A DNA stretch of 64,000 nt, from NCBI RefSeq assembly GCF_030373445.1, contig NZ_JAUCYU010000001.1:372001-436000 (forward strand). The letters are read 5' to 3'. The DNA is from Roseovarius sp. (lineage in GTDB: Bacteria; Pseudomonadota; Alphaproteobacteria; Rhodobacterales; Rhodobacteraceae). Position numbers and translations under genes: made by a program. The stretch's first letter is position 1. Each line of letters starts with the position of its first letter. The notes below the pieces were generated by a model that worked only from the letters and a program-made list of their open reading frames with translations, ran no database searches and was not told where the DNA came from. This document shows, piece by piece, positions 28,120-37,697 of the stretch.

Positions 28120-28707
28120 ATGCGCACAAGCCAGATCACCCGGAAGACGGCGGAAACCGAGATCGACGTCACCGTCGATCTCGACGGCACCGGCCAGTAT
28201 GACAACGAAACGGGCGTGGGCTTCTTCGACCACATGCTCGACCAGCTCGCGCGCCACTCGCTCATCGACATGAAGATCCGCTGCACCGGCGACCTGCATA
28301 TCGATGACCACCACACCGTCGAGGACGTGGGAATTGCCCTCGGCCAGGCCCTGCGCGAGGCGGTGGGCGACAAGAAAGGCATCACCCGCTACGGCGCCTG
28401 CCTCCTGCCGATGGACGACGCCCTCGTGCGCGCCGCGCTCGACCTCTCGGGCCGGCCCTTCCTCGTCTGGAACGTCGACCTGCCCACGCCCAAGATCGGC
28501 ACCTTCGACACGGAGCTCGTCCGCGAATTCTTCCAGGCACTCAGCACCCATGGCGGCATCACGCTGCATGTCGACGCGCTGCACGGCTTCAACAGTCACC
28601 ACATCGCCGAGGCGGCCTTCAAGGCCGTCGCCCGTGCCCTGCGCGACGCGGTCGAGACCGACCCGCGCAAGGCCGACGCGATCCCCTCGACCAAGGGCGC
28701 GCTGTAG
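28120..28707 (+). CDS. hisB: imidazoleglycerol-phosphate dehydratase
   Basis: Sixth step of histidine biosynthesis: dehydrates imidazole glycerol phosphate to imidazole acetol phosphate using manganese. 195 aa, the monofunctional length without the phosphatase domain of the E. coli enzyme. Metal-binding duplicated His motifs are visible: [13 protein letters not shown] and [19 protein letters not shown] in the first half, [18 protein letters not shown]-type sequence in the second. hisH starts 4 bases after the stop, so the two are an operon. Confidence 0.97.
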   Translation: MRTSQITRKTAETEIDVTVDLDGTGQYDNETGVGFFDHMLDQLARHSLIDMKIRCTGDLHIDDHHTVEDVGIALGQALREAVGDKKGITRYGACLLPMDDALVRAALDLSGRPFLVWNVDLPTPKIGTFDTELVREFFQALSTHGGITLHVDALHGFNSHHIAEAAFKAVARALRDAVETDPRKADAIPSTKGAL

Positions 28708-28711
28708 CCCC

Positions 28712-29350
28712 ATGACCACCGTCATTGTCGATTACGAAAGCGGCAACCTGCACTCGGCCGAGAAGGCGTTCCAGCGCATGGCGACCGAGACCGGCGCAGG
28801 TGCGGTCGCCGTCACCTCCGACCCCGACACCGTGCGCCGCGCCTCCCGCGTGGTCCTGCCCGGCGATGGCGCCTTCCCGGCCTGCCAGAAGGAACTCTAC
28901 GACCACCGCGGCCTGTTCGAAGCCATCGAGGAAGCCGTCATCAAGGGCGGTCGCCCCTTCATGGGCATCTGCATCGGGATGCAGATGATGGCGACGCGCG
29001 GGCTGGAATACACCGAGACCGCCGGCTTCGACTGGATCCCCGGCACCGTCGCCGCCATCGCGCCCTCGGACCCGTCGCTCAAGATCCCCCACATGGGCTG
29101 GAACGACCTCGTGATCGACCACCCCCACCCGATCTTCGAGGGCATCGACACCGGCCACCACGCCTATTTCGTCCACTCCTACCAGTTCGAGGTCACCGAC
29201 CCGGCCCACCGCCTCGCCCATTGCGACTATGGCGGCGACGTCACCGCCGTCGTCGGCCGCGACAACATCGTCGGCACCCAGTTCCACCCCGAGAAAAGCC
29301 AGTCCACCGGCCTGCGCATGATCGCGAACTTCCTCCGCTGGGCCCCCTGA
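28712..29350 (+). CDS. hisH: imidazole glycerol phosphate synthase, glutaminase subunit
   Basis: Class I glutamine amidotransferase that supplies ammonia to HisF in histidine biosynthesis. 212 aa. The opening VIVDYESGNLHSAEKAF is the normal HisH N-terminus. The nucleophile Cys87 lies in FMGICIGMQMM. The His and Glu of the triad are in GTQFHPEKSQSTGL. The start at 28712 is the first ATG after hisB. hisA and hisF do not follow; convergent petC is next, so the rest of the pathway is encoded elsewhere. Confidence 0.97.
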   Translation: MTTVIVDYESGNLHSAEKAFQRMATETGAGAVAVTSDPDTVRRASRVVLPGDGAFPACQKELYDHRGLFEAIEEAVIKGGRPFMGICIGMQMMATRGLEYTETAGFDWIPGTVAAIAPSDPSLKIPHMGWNDLVIDHPHPIFEGIDTGHHAYFVHSYQFEVTDPAHRLAHCDYGGDVTAVVGRDNIVGTQFHPEKSQSTGLRMIANFLRWAP

Positions 29351-29383
29351 CCGAGCTGTCGGGCCAAAAGAGACGAATGCCTC

Positions 29384-29420
29384 CGGCGGGAATATTTCCG
29401 GCAAGATGAAGCCGGGAGCC
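29384..29420. repeat. dispersed repeat C, diverged inverse copy
   Basis: Read on the minus strand: CCGGCTTCATCTTGCCGGAA then ATATTC. It keeps the CCCGGCTT-CATCTT-GGAAATA order of repeat C with several changes. Confidence 0.5.
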
Positions 29421-29524
29421 CGGCCCCGGCGTCTTCCCGGGCCAAATGCGCCCGGGGTCGACGTTGACCGTCGCGAAGGACGTCGGCGCCAGGCACAGCG
29501 CCCCATTCAACGCCGCCAAATGAA

Positions 29525-29550
29525 AACCCCCGCCGGAATGGGCGGGGGTT
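29525..29550 (-). terminator. intrinsic terminator of petABC
   Basis: Arms AACCCCCGCC / GGCGGGGGTT with a 6-base loop. On the minus strand the stem is followed by a short T-rich run, 25 bases after the petC stop. It may also serve hisH from the other side. Confidence 0.85.
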
Positions 29551-29574
29551 CTCTCGAGTCTCTGGCCTTGCGGA

Positions 29575-30363
29575 TCAGGCGGTCTTCTTGCCCTTGATCG
29601 GCGCCCAGAGCCGCTTGTTCGTCAGGTACAGCAGCACCGACAGGACCGTCAGGAAGATCACCCCGGCCAGCCCGGCCTGCTTGCGCGCCATCATCTTGGG
29701 CTCGGCGGCCCATGTCAGGAAGGCGGCCACGTCCTCGGCCTCGTGGTGCAGCTCGTTGGAATGGTCGTCGTCGAACTCCACGTCCTCGCCGTAAAGCGGC
29801 GGCGCCATCGCGATCCAGCCGCCGGGGAAGGCCGTGTTCTCGTAAAGCGTGGTGCCCGCCTCTTCCTTGGTCTCGCCGGTATAGCCGGTCAGGATCGACA
29901 CGATGTATTCCGGCCCGCCCATGCCCTTGAACAGCTGGTTCATGCCCGTCCCGTAGGGCCCGTGGAACCCGGCCCGCGCCTTGGCCATCAGGCTCAGGTC
30001 CGGCGCGTTTTCCAGGTTCGATTGGGGGAAGTGGTCAGTCGGCTTCGCGGTGCGGAAATCGTCGAGCTCGGGGTCGAAGACCTCGAAATTCGCCGTGTAG
30101 GCCCGCATCTGGTCCTCGGGCAGGTGCGGCCCGCCCTCGTCCGACAGCGTCCGGAACGGCACGTATTGCATGCCGTGGCAGGACGAGCAGACCTCGGTAT
30201 AGACCTTGAGCCCGCGCTGAAGCTGGTTCTGGTCGAACGAGCCGAACGGCCCCTCGAACGAGAAGTCGACGTCATGCACGTGGCTTTCGCCCTCGGCCGC
30301 CAGCGCCCCCGAGCCCGAAAGGGCCAGGGCGGCAACTGCGGAGATCGCAATCTTTTTCAACAT
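29575..30363 (-). CDS. petC: cytochrome c1 of the bc1 complex
   Basis: Membrane-anchored c-type cytochrome of respiratory complex III that passes electrons from the Rieske centre to soluble cytochrome c. 262 aa. The signal peptide is residues 1-22 (cleavage near ALA-AEG). The heme-binding CSSCH gives Cys59, Cys62 and His63. The methionine ligand is probably in the WIAMAPPL segment. A C-terminal transmembrane helix (about 233-250) is followed by a basic tail, [11 protein letters not shown]. It is the last gene of petABC and begins 17 bases after petB. Confidence 0.97.
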   Translation of the reverse strand: MLKKIAISAVAALALSGSGALAAEGESHVHDVDFSFEGPFGSFDQNQLQRGLKVYTEVCSSCHGMQYVPFRTLSDEGGPHLPEDQMRAYTANFEVFDPELDDFRTAKPTDHFPQSNLENAPDLSLMAKARAGFHGPYGTGMNQLFKGMGGPEYIVSILTGYTGETKEEAGTTLYENTAFPGGWIAMAPPLYGEDVEFDDDHSNELHHEAEDVAAFLTWAAEPKMMARKQAGLAGVIFLTVLSVLLYLTNKRLWAPIKGKKTA

Positions 30364-30380
30364 TGTCCCTTGTCCTCTCT

Positions 30381-31703
30381 TCACTCGGCCGGCGTTTCGG
30401 CTTTGCCGTAATGGGCCTTGAAATCGTCCTCGATGGTCTCGGGCTGCGCCTCTGGTTTCTCGACCACGCCAAGCAGCGGCAGGATCACGAGGAAATAGGC
30501 GAACCAGTAGGCCGACCCGATCAGCGAGATCGTCGAATAGGGCGGCTCTGCCGGCATGGCCCCGGCCCACATCAGCACGACGAAGTCGATCACCAGAAGC
30601 CAGAACCACCACTTGAACATCGGCCGGTAGCGGCCCGAGCGCACCGACGAGGTGTCGAGCCACGGCACTAGCGCCATCACCGCGATCGCACCGAACATCG
30701 CCAGCACGCCGAAGAACTTGGCGTTGACGATGCCGCCGGTGATCCAGCTTGCCAGCATCACCACCCACACGTCCGAGGTAAAGGCCCGCAGGATCGCGTA
30801 GAACGGCAGGAAGTACCATTCCGGCACGATATGCGCGGGCGTCACCAGCGCGTTGGCCTCGATATAGTTGTCGGGGTGGCCAAGGTAGTTCGGCATGAAG
30901 CCCACGATGGCGAAGAACACCACCATGATCACCGCCAGCGCGAAGACGTCCTTGATGACGAAATAGGGCCAGAACGGAACCGTGTCCTTCTCGGCCTCGG
31001 CCTTCGACCCGCGGCGCACGTCGACACCGGTGGGGTTGTTGTTGCCCGTGGTATGGAAGGCCCAGATGTGAACGGCGACCAGCGCGGCGATCACGAAGGG
31101 CAGCAGGTAGTGCAGGCTGAAGAAGCGGTTCAGCGTGGCGTTGTCCACCGCCGGTCCGCCCAGCAGCCAGGTCTGGATCGATTCGCCGATGAACGGGATC
31201 GCGCCAAAGAGGCCGGTGATCACCGTGGCGCCCCAGAACGACATCTGCCCCCAGGGCAGCACGTAGCCCATGAAGGCCGTGCCCATCATCGCCAGGTAGA
31301 TCAGCATGCCGACGATCCACGTGATCTCGCGCGGGGCCTTGTACGAGCCGTAGTAGAGGCCGCGGAAGATGTGGATGTAGACGGCGAAGAAGAACAGCGA
31401 GGCGCCGTTCATGTGCAGGTAGCGGATCATGTAGCCGCCGTTCACGTTGCGCATGATGTGCTCGATCGAGGCGAAGGCCAGGTCGACATGCGGCGTGTAA
31501 TGCATCACCAGGACGATGCCGGTGACGATCTGCAGCACCAGGCAGAAGGTCAGGACGATCCCCCAGATCCACATCCAGTTGAGATTCTTGGGCGTGGGGA
31601 TCATCAGCGTGTCATACATCAGGCTGACGATGGGAAGCCGCTTGTGCAGCCACTTCTCGGCGCCCGATTTCGGTTCGTAGTGATCGTGCGGAATTCCGGA
31701 CAT
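30381..31703 (-). CDS. petB: cytochrome b of the bc1 complex
   Basis: Core quinol-oxidising, two-heme membrane subunit of complex III. 440 aa, the usual length for the undivided proteobacterial protein. At least eight transmembrane helices are visible. The Qo-site PEWY motif is present ([14 protein letters not shown]), as are heme-ligating histidines in [21 protein letters not shown]-type and [12 protein letters not shown] segments. Residues 1-20 carry the normal amphipathic start. It sits between petA (12 bases upstream) and petC in one minus-strand operon. Confidence 0.98.
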   Translation of the reverse strand: MSGIPHDHYEPKSGAEKWLHKRLPIVSLMYDTLMIPTPKNLNWMWIWGIVLTFCLVLQIVTGIVLVMHYTPHVDLAFASIEHIMRNVNGGYMIRYLHMNGASLFFFAVYIHIFRGLYYGSYKAPREITWIVGMLIYLAMMGTAFMGYVLPWGQMSFWGATVITGLFGAIPFIGESIQTWLLGGPAVDNATLNRFFSLHYLLPFVIAALVAVHIWAFHTTGNNNPTGVDVRRGSKAEAEKDTVPFWPYFVIKDVFALAVIMVVFFAIVGFMPNYLGHPDNYIEANALVTPAHIVPEWYFLPFYAILRAFTSDVWVVMLASWITGGIVNAKFFGVLAMFGAIAVMALVPWLDTSSVRSGRYRPMFKWWFWLLVIDFVVLMWAGAMPAEPPYSTISLIGSAYWFAYFLVILPLLGVVEKPEAQPETIEDDFKAHYGKAETPAE

Positions 31704-31715
31704 GAGCGCGCTTCC

Positions 31716-32276
31716 TTATCCGAGTTGGATCGTGGTTTCGTCGACGAATTCCGCGATCGGAACCGGCAGGTTCTCGGGCGCGGGGCCTTTGCGGATGCGG
31801 CCGGCCGTGTCGTAGTGCGACCCGTGGCAGGGGCAGAACCAGCCGCCGAAATCGCCGGCATTGCCCAGCGGCACGCAACCGAGGTGCGTGCAGACGCCCA
31901 TTTCCACCAGCCATTCGCCGGTCTCGCCGAACGAGCGGTTCTCGTCGGTCGCGGGGGCGTCGGGCGGCAGGTTGTCGTTGCGCGCCAGCCCGTCGGGCAG
32001 CGACGAGACGTCGGTCTCGCGGGCCGCGGTGATCTCTTCCTCGGTGCGGCGGCGAATGAAGACCGGCTTGCCCAGCCATTTCACCGTCAGCTGCGTCCCG
32101 GCCGAGACGCCGGAAACGTCCACCCGGATCGAGCTCAGCGCCTGGACGTCGGCAGACGGGTTCATCTGGTTCACCAGCGGCCAGACGACCGCCCCCGTCG
32201 TGACGATACCTGCGCCTGCGGTGGCATAGTAGAGGAAATCCCTACGGGTGCCTGCGTGATCTTCTTCGTGGGACAC
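31716..32276 (-). CDS. petA: Rieske iron-sulfur subunit of the bc1 complex
   Basis: 2Fe-2S subunit of complex III. 186 aa from a GTG start at 32276, chosen because GGAG lies 8 bases upstream and the protein then begins like known Rieske N-termini. A twin-arginine-type signal anchor ([14 protein letters not shown]) keeps the helix uncleaved in the membrane. Cluster ligands are Cys129 and His131 in CTHLGC and Cys148 and His151 in CPCHGS; Cys134 and Cys150 form the stabilising disulfide. It is the first gene of petABC, so the promoter lies in 32277-32511. Confidence 0.97.
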   Translation of the reverse strand: MSHEEDHAGTRRDFLYYATAGAGIVTTGAVVWPLVNQMNPSADVQALSSIRVDVSGVSAGTQLTVKWLGKPVFIRRRTEEEITAARETDVSSLPDGLARNDNLPPDAPATDENRSFGETGEWLVEMGVCTHLGCVPLGNAGDFGGWFCPCHGSHYDTAGRIRKGPAPENLPVPIAEFVDETTIQLG

Positions 32277-32511
32277 GAGGTTTACTCCATATCTCAAGCC
32301 GGAACCGGCCAAGTTCATCATCTCAATGACATGACCACGGCGCAAGAGCGCCGGGCACGTTTCCGATCCGCTGTTTAGCGGGGCTTTGGCGAGGCGTCCA
32401 GTGCACATTCGCCACGATTTGACCGGGGTGCTCATCTGTCGCGCTTGTGGCGCGGGGCGGTGGCGTGTAAGCAGAAACCGAAATCGCGCCCCGGAAAAAG
32501 AGTCCCCCTTC

Positions 32512-33198
32512 ATGTTGCGTTACGCCAGATCCGCCCTCGCCGCCCTCGTCCTGCTGGCCAGCCCGGCCGCAGCGGAAATCGAGCTCAGCCTCTATCTCGG
32601 CTGGCAGGGCGTATCCGACAGCCGCGGCAGCGGCACCCTGCCCGGCGGCGCGGCGTTCAGCCGCAAGTTCAACTGGGACGGCAAGCCGTTCGAGGCGCCG
32701 ATCTACTACGGCGGCCGCGCCATGTGGTGGAACACCAACAACATCGGCTTCGGCGTCGAGGGCACGCACACCAAGGCCTATGCCTCGGCCGGCGATCTCG
32801 CCGCGCTCGGTCTCGGCCGGTTCGAGCTGTCCGACGGGCACAACATCATCACCGCCAACGTGATGAAACGCTGGCCCGGCTTCTTCAAGGGCTCGAACTT
32901 CACGCCCTATCTGGGCGCGGGTGTCGGCCTTGCCATCCCGCATGTCGACGCGCAGGTGATCGGCGCCACCAACCGCACCTTCGATTACGAGCAGACCGGC
33001 ATCGCGCTGCGCGGGATCGCGGGCATGAAATACGAGCTGAACGACCGCTGGGCGCTTTTCGGCGAGTACCAGATCACCTGGTCCGACAACGACATCACGC
33101 TCGACGCCGACCCGGCGGTGCCCGGCCAGCTTCCCGGCCGCCTCAGCACCGAGCTGACCACCCACGCCATCAACTTCGGCGTCAGCTACAGCTTCTGA
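32512..33198 (+). CDS. outer-membrane beta-barrel protein, possibly lipid A oxidase-like
   Basis: 228 aa with a signal peptide ([17 protein letters not shown], cleaved near residue 21) and alternating-hydrophobic strands ending in an aromatic (NFGVSYSF), as in 8-stranded outer-membrane barrels. Blocks such as [18 protein letters not shown] and [13 protein letters not shown] are typical of small OmpA/OmpW-like porin-fold proteins. Some alphaproteobacterial members of this type are named lipid A oxidases (LpxQ), and I cannot confirm that. It is divergent from petA with about 235 bases between, and a small secreted-protein gene follows. Confidence 0.7.
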   Translation: MLRYARSALAALVLLASPAAAEIELSLYLGWQGVSDSRGSGTLPGGAAFSRKFNWDGKPFEAPIYYGGRAMWWNTNNIGFGVEGTHTKAYASAGDLAALGLGRFELSDGHNIITANVMKRWPGFFKGSNFTPYLGAGVGLAIPHVDAQVIGATNRTFDYEQTGIALRGIAGMKYELNDRWALFGEYQITWSDNDITLDADPAVPGQLPGRLSTELTTHAINFGVSYSF

Positions 33199-33235
33199 TC
33201 CGGGGCCCGGCCATGCACATGCAAGGGCCCAAGAA

Positions 33236-33610
33236 ATGACAGGCGGCCGCCGGCACCGCCGGCGCCTGCGCCTTCCCGGGGCCTGTCTCGTCCTGCTTTT
33301 CGCCTTCTATGCCGGCCTCGCCCCCGGGACCATGCCCGCCTGGATGAACGGGGCGCTGACTCTGGTCCTGTGTACCGGCGGCGAAACCGTCACCGTCACG
33401 CTCGACGAGAACGGCAACCCGGTCGAGCGCACCCACCAGCGCTGCGACTGGTCGGTACAGCTCCTGGCCGCCGATACCGCCGCGCCGGCCCCCGCCCTGC
33501 CGCGCCCCGCCACGGCCCACCCGGCCGAGGCCGAGATCCGCGCCTTCGCCGCCCGCGTGGCACCCCCCTTCCTGCTGCAATCCCCGCGCGCCCCGCCGCG
33601 CCTCCTTTGA
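33236..33610 (+). CDS. small hypothetical protein with N-terminal membrane anchor (DUF2946-like)
   Basis: 124 aa. A strongly basic start (GGRRHRRRLRLPG) leads into one hydrophobic segment (ACLVLLFAFYAGLAPG), then a short periplasmic part with two cysteines (LVLCTGG and QRCDW) and a proline/alanine-rich tail. The layout, and its place 39 bases upstream of a PepSY membrane protein, recall DUF2946 proteins that often accompany metal-uptake or copper genes. The similarity is weak and the function unassigned. Confidence 0.6.
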   Translation: MTGGRRHRRRLRLPGACLVLLFAFYAGLAPGTMPAWMNGALTLVLCTGGETVTVTLDENGNPVERTHQRCDWSVQLLAADTAAPAPALPRPATAHPAEAEIRAFAARVAPPFLLQSPRAPPRLL

Positions 33611-33649
33611 TCCGAAGACACTTCCCTTCCCCTTCAGAGGACTATTCCC

Positions 33650-35056
33650 ATGGTTTCGACCGACCTGACCGGCACGCCCGCGCGTGACCGCTCCGCCGCC
33701 GCGGCGGCCTCCCCGTTCTATCGCGCCGCCTGGCGCTGGCACTTCTACGCGGGGCTCTACATCATCCCCTTCTTCATCATGCTGGCGCTGACCGGCATGG
33801 CCATGCTCTGGATCGCCTGGATCGACGGGCGCGATGGCGAGCGCCTGCCCGTCACCCCGCAGGAGGCCCCGCTCGCCGTCTCGGTGCAGGCCGAGGCGGC
33901 GCTGACCGCCATACCCGGCAGCCACCTCGTGCAATACATCGCCCCCCGCGCCCCCGACCTCGCCGCCATCTTCCGCGTCGATCAGGGCGAGACCGCCACC
34001 ATGGTCGCCCTCGCCCCCTACACCGCCGAAATACTCGCCACCTTCCCGCGCCGCAGCGGCTGGTACGACCTGATGGACAACATCCACGGCGACCTGCTGC
34101 TGGGCGTCACCGGCGACCGGATGATCGAGATCGCGGCCTCCCTCGGCATGGTGCTGATCGCCACCGGCCTCTACCTCTGGTGGCCGCGCGGCACCGGCTT
34201 TGCCCGGGCGCTCCTGCCCCGCATCGGCCGCGGCCGCGCGGGATGGCGAGCGCTGCACGGGGCCGTGGGCCTCTGGGTCTCGGTCATCCTGGTCTTCTTC
34301 CTCGTCTCGGGCCTGTCATGGTCCGGCGTCTGGGGCGAGAAGATCGTACAGGCCTGGAACCAGTTCCCGGCCGGCAAATGGGGCGTCGACGTGCCGCTTT
34401 CGGACAGCACCCATGCCAGCATGAACCACGGGCCCAAGGAAGTGCCCTGGGCGCTCGAACAGACCCCGATGCCCGCCTCTGGCAGCGACGCCGGCACCGA
34501 GGGGCTCGCCGCGCCGCTCACCGTCGATACCGTCGATGCCTTCGCCCGCCGGATCGGCTTCGACGGGCGCTACCAGATGAACGTGCCGCGGGGCGACACC
34601 GGCGTCTGGACGCTCAGCCGCGATTCGATGAACACCGACAGCACCGATCCCACGGCCGACCGCACCACCCATATCGACCGGTACACCGGCCGAATCCTCG
34701 CCGATGTGCGCTACGAGGATTACTCGCTGTTCGGCAAGGCCATGGCGGTGGGCATCGCCCTGCACATGGGCACGCTCGGTCTCTGGAGCGTCCTGGCCAA
34801 CACCGCCTTCTGCCTGTCGGTGCTGTTCCTCTGCATCAGCGGCGTGATCATGTGGTGGAAACGCCGCCCGCGCGGCCAGCTTCGACTGTCGCCGCCGCCC
34901 CTTCCCGCCGACCTGCCGCTCTGGCGCGGCGCGGTGCTGACGGGGCTGGTCGTATCGCTGGCCTTCCCGCTGGCGGGGCTCACCCTGATCGCGGTGCTGC
35001 TCTTCGACCTCGTGCTGCTCTCGCGCCTGCCACGGCTGCGGGCCCGCCTCGCCTGA
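33650..35056 (+). CDS. PepSY-associated transmembrane helix protein
   Basis: 468-aa membrane protein of the PepSY_TM (PiuB-like) family. An N-terminal helix (FYAGLYIIPFFIMLALTG, about residues 33-55) is followed by a large periplasmic PepSY portion (TVDTVDAFARRIGF). Further helices lie near residues 165-190, 200-225, 360-400 and 420-460. These proteins are often linked to ferric-siderophore uptake and reductive iron release, but no TonB receptor is adjacent here, so iron is inference. It probably forms a transcription unit with the preceding small gene. Confidence 0.85.
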   Translation: MVSTDLTGTPARDRSAAAAASPFYRAAWRWHFYAGLYIIPFFIMLALTGMAMLWIAWIDGRDGERLPVTPQEAPLAVSVQAEAALTAIPGSHLVQYIAPRAPDLAAIFRVDQGETATMVALAPYTAEILATFPRRSGWYDLMDNIHGDLLLGVTGDRMIEIAASLGMVLIATGLYLWWPRGTGFARALLPRIGRGRAGWRALHGAVGLWVSVILVFFLVSGLSWSGVWGEKIVQAWNQFPAGKWGVDVPLSDSTHASMNHGPKEVPWALEQTPMPASGSDAGTEGLAAPLTVDTVDAFARRIGFDGRYQMNVPRGDTGVWTLSRDSMNTDSTDPTADRTTHIDRYTGRILADVRYEDYSLFGKAMAVGIALHMGTLGLWSVLANTAFCLSVLFLCISGVIMWWKRRPRGQLRLSPPPLPADLPLWRGAVLTGLVVSLAFPLAGLTLIAVLLFDLVLLSRLPRLRARLA

Positions 35057-35075
35057 CGGCCCTGCACCGCGCCGG

Positions 35076-35678
35076 TCACTCCGGCGCGGTCGCCTTCATG
35101 CTCTCGCGCGCGCTGAACACCGCGTACCAGTCATCCAGCGCCCCGGCCCCCTCGCGCCAGTTCCGGTCGGGGTGGCGGAAATCCAGGTACCCCAGCGCAC
35201 AGCCGATGGCGACATGACTCATGTCCAGCGGCCCGTTCAGGTGGCTCATCCAGCGCCCGTTCACGGCCTCGACACAGCGCGCCACCTTGGCCCATTGCGC
35301 GTCGATCCAGCCATCGAATACCTTCTCGGGCGGGCGCACCCGGTGCTCGTAGACCATCAGCACCGCCGCCTCCATCATCGCGTCCGCCGTCGCCTCCAGC
35401 GTCAGCGTCTCCCACACCCGCGCCTGCGGGTAGAGCCCCGCGCCGAACCGGTCGTCGAGATAGCGGCAGATCACCCGGCTGTCATAGATCGCCGGCCCGT
35501 CCTCGCGCACCAGCGCCGGGATCTTGCCCACCGGGTTGGCGGCGGCGGCCTGCGCGTCGGTATTCATCGGCGTGGTCGAGATTTCCACCAGCTCGACCGC
35601 ATCGGTCTGGCCGGTCTCGTGCAGAAGCACCCGCACCTTGCGGACGAAGGGCGAGGGCAATGCGGCGATCAGTTTCAT
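35076..35678 (-). CDS. glutathione S-transferase family protein
   Basis: 200-aa cytosolic GST-fold protein. The thioredoxin-like N-terminal domain (KLIAALPSPFVRKVRVLLHE) carries Ser-Pro-Phe where catalytic Ser/Cys residues lie in beta/theta-like members. The glutathione-contact loop NPVGKIPALV and DSRVICRYLDD are intact. The all-helical C-terminal domain begins at about residue 85. The ATG at 35678 is chosen for AGGGAGG about 9 bases upstream and the exact domain start. Substrate unknown. It precedes no co-directional gene closely. Confidence 0.88.
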   Translation of the reverse strand: MKLIAALPSPFVRKVRVLLHETGQTDAVELVEISTTPMNTDAQAAAANPVGKIPALVREDGPAIYDSRVICRYLDDRFGAGLYPQARVWETLTLEATADAMMEAAVLMVYEHRVRPPEKVFDGWIDAQWAKVARCVEAVNGRWMSHLNGPLDMSHVAIGCALGYLDFRHPDRNWREGAGALDDWYAVFSARESMKATAPE

Positions 35679-35742
35679 GTTGGCGGGCCTCCCTTGAGCA
35701 TTCGAGCGGCAGGCTAGGGCCGTGCCGCCGCCCTGTCCATCG

Positions 35743-36363
35743 CTATCCGTCCGGGGCACGCATATGGGCGGCCAGTGCCGCGGCCTCCTGCCCCGGCCCC
35801 TGCGCCTCCACCTCGCCGGCAGCCCGCAGGCGCACCTCCTCCGGCTTGTTCTGGTTCAGCTTCCACGTCCCCTGGATCTCCGCCACCGCCATGACGCAGG
35901 GCACGATCTGCCGCATCATCTTCTCCATCACCCCATCGCTCATCTTCCCGGAGGTCCATGGCCGCTTGGGCGCAAGCCTTTCCTCGTACACCGCCGACTG
36001 CCGGTCGAGCAGGTCGCGCAGGCGGTCCTGCGGCTGCAGGCTCACCTCGCCCACCAGGTGCACGGCGATGTAATTCCACGTCGGCACCTGGTCCTCGACC
36101 CCGTACCAGTCGGGCGAGACATAGGAATGCGGCCCCTGCACCGCGAGACGCGCCTGCAAGGGCGCGGCGAGCATGCGCGCGATCGGGTTTGACCGGACAA
36201 GGTGAAACTCCGCGCGCCTGCCATCCTCGGACAACAGGAAGGGGATATGGCTCACCAGCGGCGCGTCCCCGGTCCCCACGCAGAGCAGGCCGAACCCCTG
36301 CTCGCGGGCAAAACCGATATTGCGCGCCTCGGGCGTCTGACGAAAGGCCGGGTTCGGGTGCAT
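35743..36363 (-). CDS. FMN-binding split-barrel protein, PaiB family
   Basis: 206-aa protein of the PaiB / FMN-binding negative regulator family. Signatures are FAREQGFGLLCVG, PLVSHIPFLL, FHLVRSNPIARML, GPHSYVSPDWYG and PTWNYIAVHLVGEV, in order across the first 130 residues. The acidic Gly/Ala-rich tail is variable. B. subtilis PaiB represses sporulation and protease genes, but most proteobacterial members are uncharacterised, so a regulatory role is only inferred. The start at 36363 has a weak ribosome site. A GTAG-headed hairpin repeat lies directly in its leader (36375-36396), which is unusual. Confidence 0.85.
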   Translation of the reverse strand: MHPNPAFRQTPEARNIGFAREQGFGLLCVGTGDAPLVSHIPFLLSEDGRRAEFHLVRSNPIARMLAAPLQARLAVQGPHSYVSPDWYGVEDQVPTWNYIAVHLVGEVSLQPQDRLRDLLDRQSAVYEERLAPKRPWTSGKMSDGVMEKMMRQIVPCVMAVAEIQGTWKLNQNKPEEVRLRAAGEVEAQGPGQEAAALAAHMRAPDG

Positions 36364-36374
36364 GGGCAAGGTCC

Positions 36375-36396
36375 GTAGGGTGGGTGCCAACCCACC
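36375..36396. repeat. REP-like hairpin repeat A, copy 6
   Basis: GTAG head, GGTGGGT-GCCA-ACCCACC. It sits 12 bases upstream of the PaiB-like start codon. Confidence 0.8.
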
Positions 36397-36440
36397 ATAG
36401 CCTCCACGTCTACCGGCGCAACGGCGGGTTCACACGCGCC

Positions 36441-37697
36441 CTACGCCGCCGTCAGCCGTTGCCCTTCCACGCCCGTCACCGTCGCCTCGACGATGGCGCC
36501 TTCCTCCCGGTCCTCGCCGAACACCACCTCGGTGAACTGCTCGGTCCGGCCCATCCGCGCATTCTCCATCAACACCCGATGCGCCCGGCCCTGCTGTTCT
36601 TCAAGGTGCGCCGCCACGCGCGCCTCCCCCGCTGCCCGCAACCTTGCCGCCCGCGCCTTGATGTCCTTGCCGTTCACCTGCGGCATCCGCGCCGCCGGCG
36701 TGCCGGGCCTCGGGCTGTAGGGGAAGACATGCAACCAGGTCAGGTGGCACTCCTCCACCAGCTTCAGCGAGTTCTCGAAGGCCTCGGCACTCTCCGTCGG
36801 AAAGCCTGCAATAATATCGGCGCCAAACGTCATCTCCGGCCTGAGCCGCCTTGCCTCCTCGGCAAACCTTATCGCGTCGTCCCGCAAATGCCGCCGCTTC
36901 ATCCGTTTCAGGATCAGGTCGTCGCCATGCTGCAACGACAGATGCAGATGCGGCATCAGCCGCGGCTCCGTCGCAATCGCCTGCATCAGGTTCTCGTCCA
37001 CCTCGATCGAATCGATCGAGGAGATCCGCAACCGCGGCAGGTCCGGCACCAGCTTCAAAATCCGCATCACCAGGTCGCCCAGCTTCGGCGCCACCGGCAA
37101 ATCGGCCCCCCAGCTCGTCAGGTCCACGCCGGTCAGCACGACCTCGTTGAACCCCTTGCCCACCAGCCGCTTGATCTGCTCCACCACGACGCCGGCGGGC
37201 ACAGACCGCGAATTGCCCCGGCCATAGGGGATGATGCAGAAGGTGCAGCGATGATCGCACCCGTTCTGCACCTGCACGTAGGCGCGGCTCCGCGTCCCGA
37301 ACCCGTCGATCAGGTGCCCGGCCGTCTCGGTCACCGACATGATGTCATCGACCTGCACGGCCTCCGTCTGCCCGATGAAATCGGCGGCCATCCCGCGCCA
37401 CGTCTCGGGCTGCATCTTCTCGGTATTGCCGATGACCGCGTCGACCTCGTCCATCGCCGAAAACGTTTCCGGCTCCGTCTGCGCCGCACAGCCCGTCACG
37501 ATCAGCCGCGCGCCCGGGTTCTCCCGCCGCAAGCGCCGGATCTCCTGCCGCGCCTTGCGCACCGCCTCGGCCGTCACCGCGCAGGTGTTCACCACCACCG
37601 CGTTATCGAGGCCCACCGACCCCGCCAGCTCCTTCATCGCCTCGGTCTCGTAGGCGTTCAGCCGGCAGCCCAGCGTGGAAAACACAGGCGCGCTCAT
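36441..37697 (-). CDS. mtaB: tRNA N6-threonylcarbamoyladenosine(37) methylthiotransferase
   Basis: Radical-SAM enzyme that converts t6A37 to ms2t6A in ANN-decoding tRNAs. 418 aa. The N-terminal UPF0004 domain binds one 4Fe-4S cluster (Cys in [20 protein letters not shown] and VTGCAAQ). The radical-SAM cluster motif is [15 protein letters not shown]. The C-terminal TRAM domain region follows [11 protein letters not shown] and supplies RNA contacts. It overlaps the dapF stop by 4 bases (ATGA), a coupling common in alphaproteobacteria. Confidence 0.96.
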   Translation of the reverse strand: MSAPVFSTLGCRLNAYETEAMKELAGSVGLDNAVVVNTCAVTAEAVRKARQEIRRLRRENPGARLIVTGCAAQTEPETFSAMDEVDAVIGNTEKMQPETWRGMAADFIGQTEAVQVDDIMSVTETAGHLIDGFGTRSRAYVQVQNGCDHRCTFCIIPYGRGNSRSVPAGVVVEQIKRLVGKGFNEVVLTGVDLTSWGADLPVAPKLGDLVMRILKLVPDLPRLRISSIDSIEVDENLMQAIATEPRLMPHLHLSLQHGDDLILKRMKRRHLRDDAIRFAEEARRLRPEMTFGADIIAGFPTESAEAFENSLKLVEECHLTWLHVFPYSPRPGTPAARMPQVNGKDIKARAARLRAAGEARVAAHLEEQQGRAHRVLMENARMGRTEQFTEVVFGEDREEGAIVEATVTGVEGQRLTAA

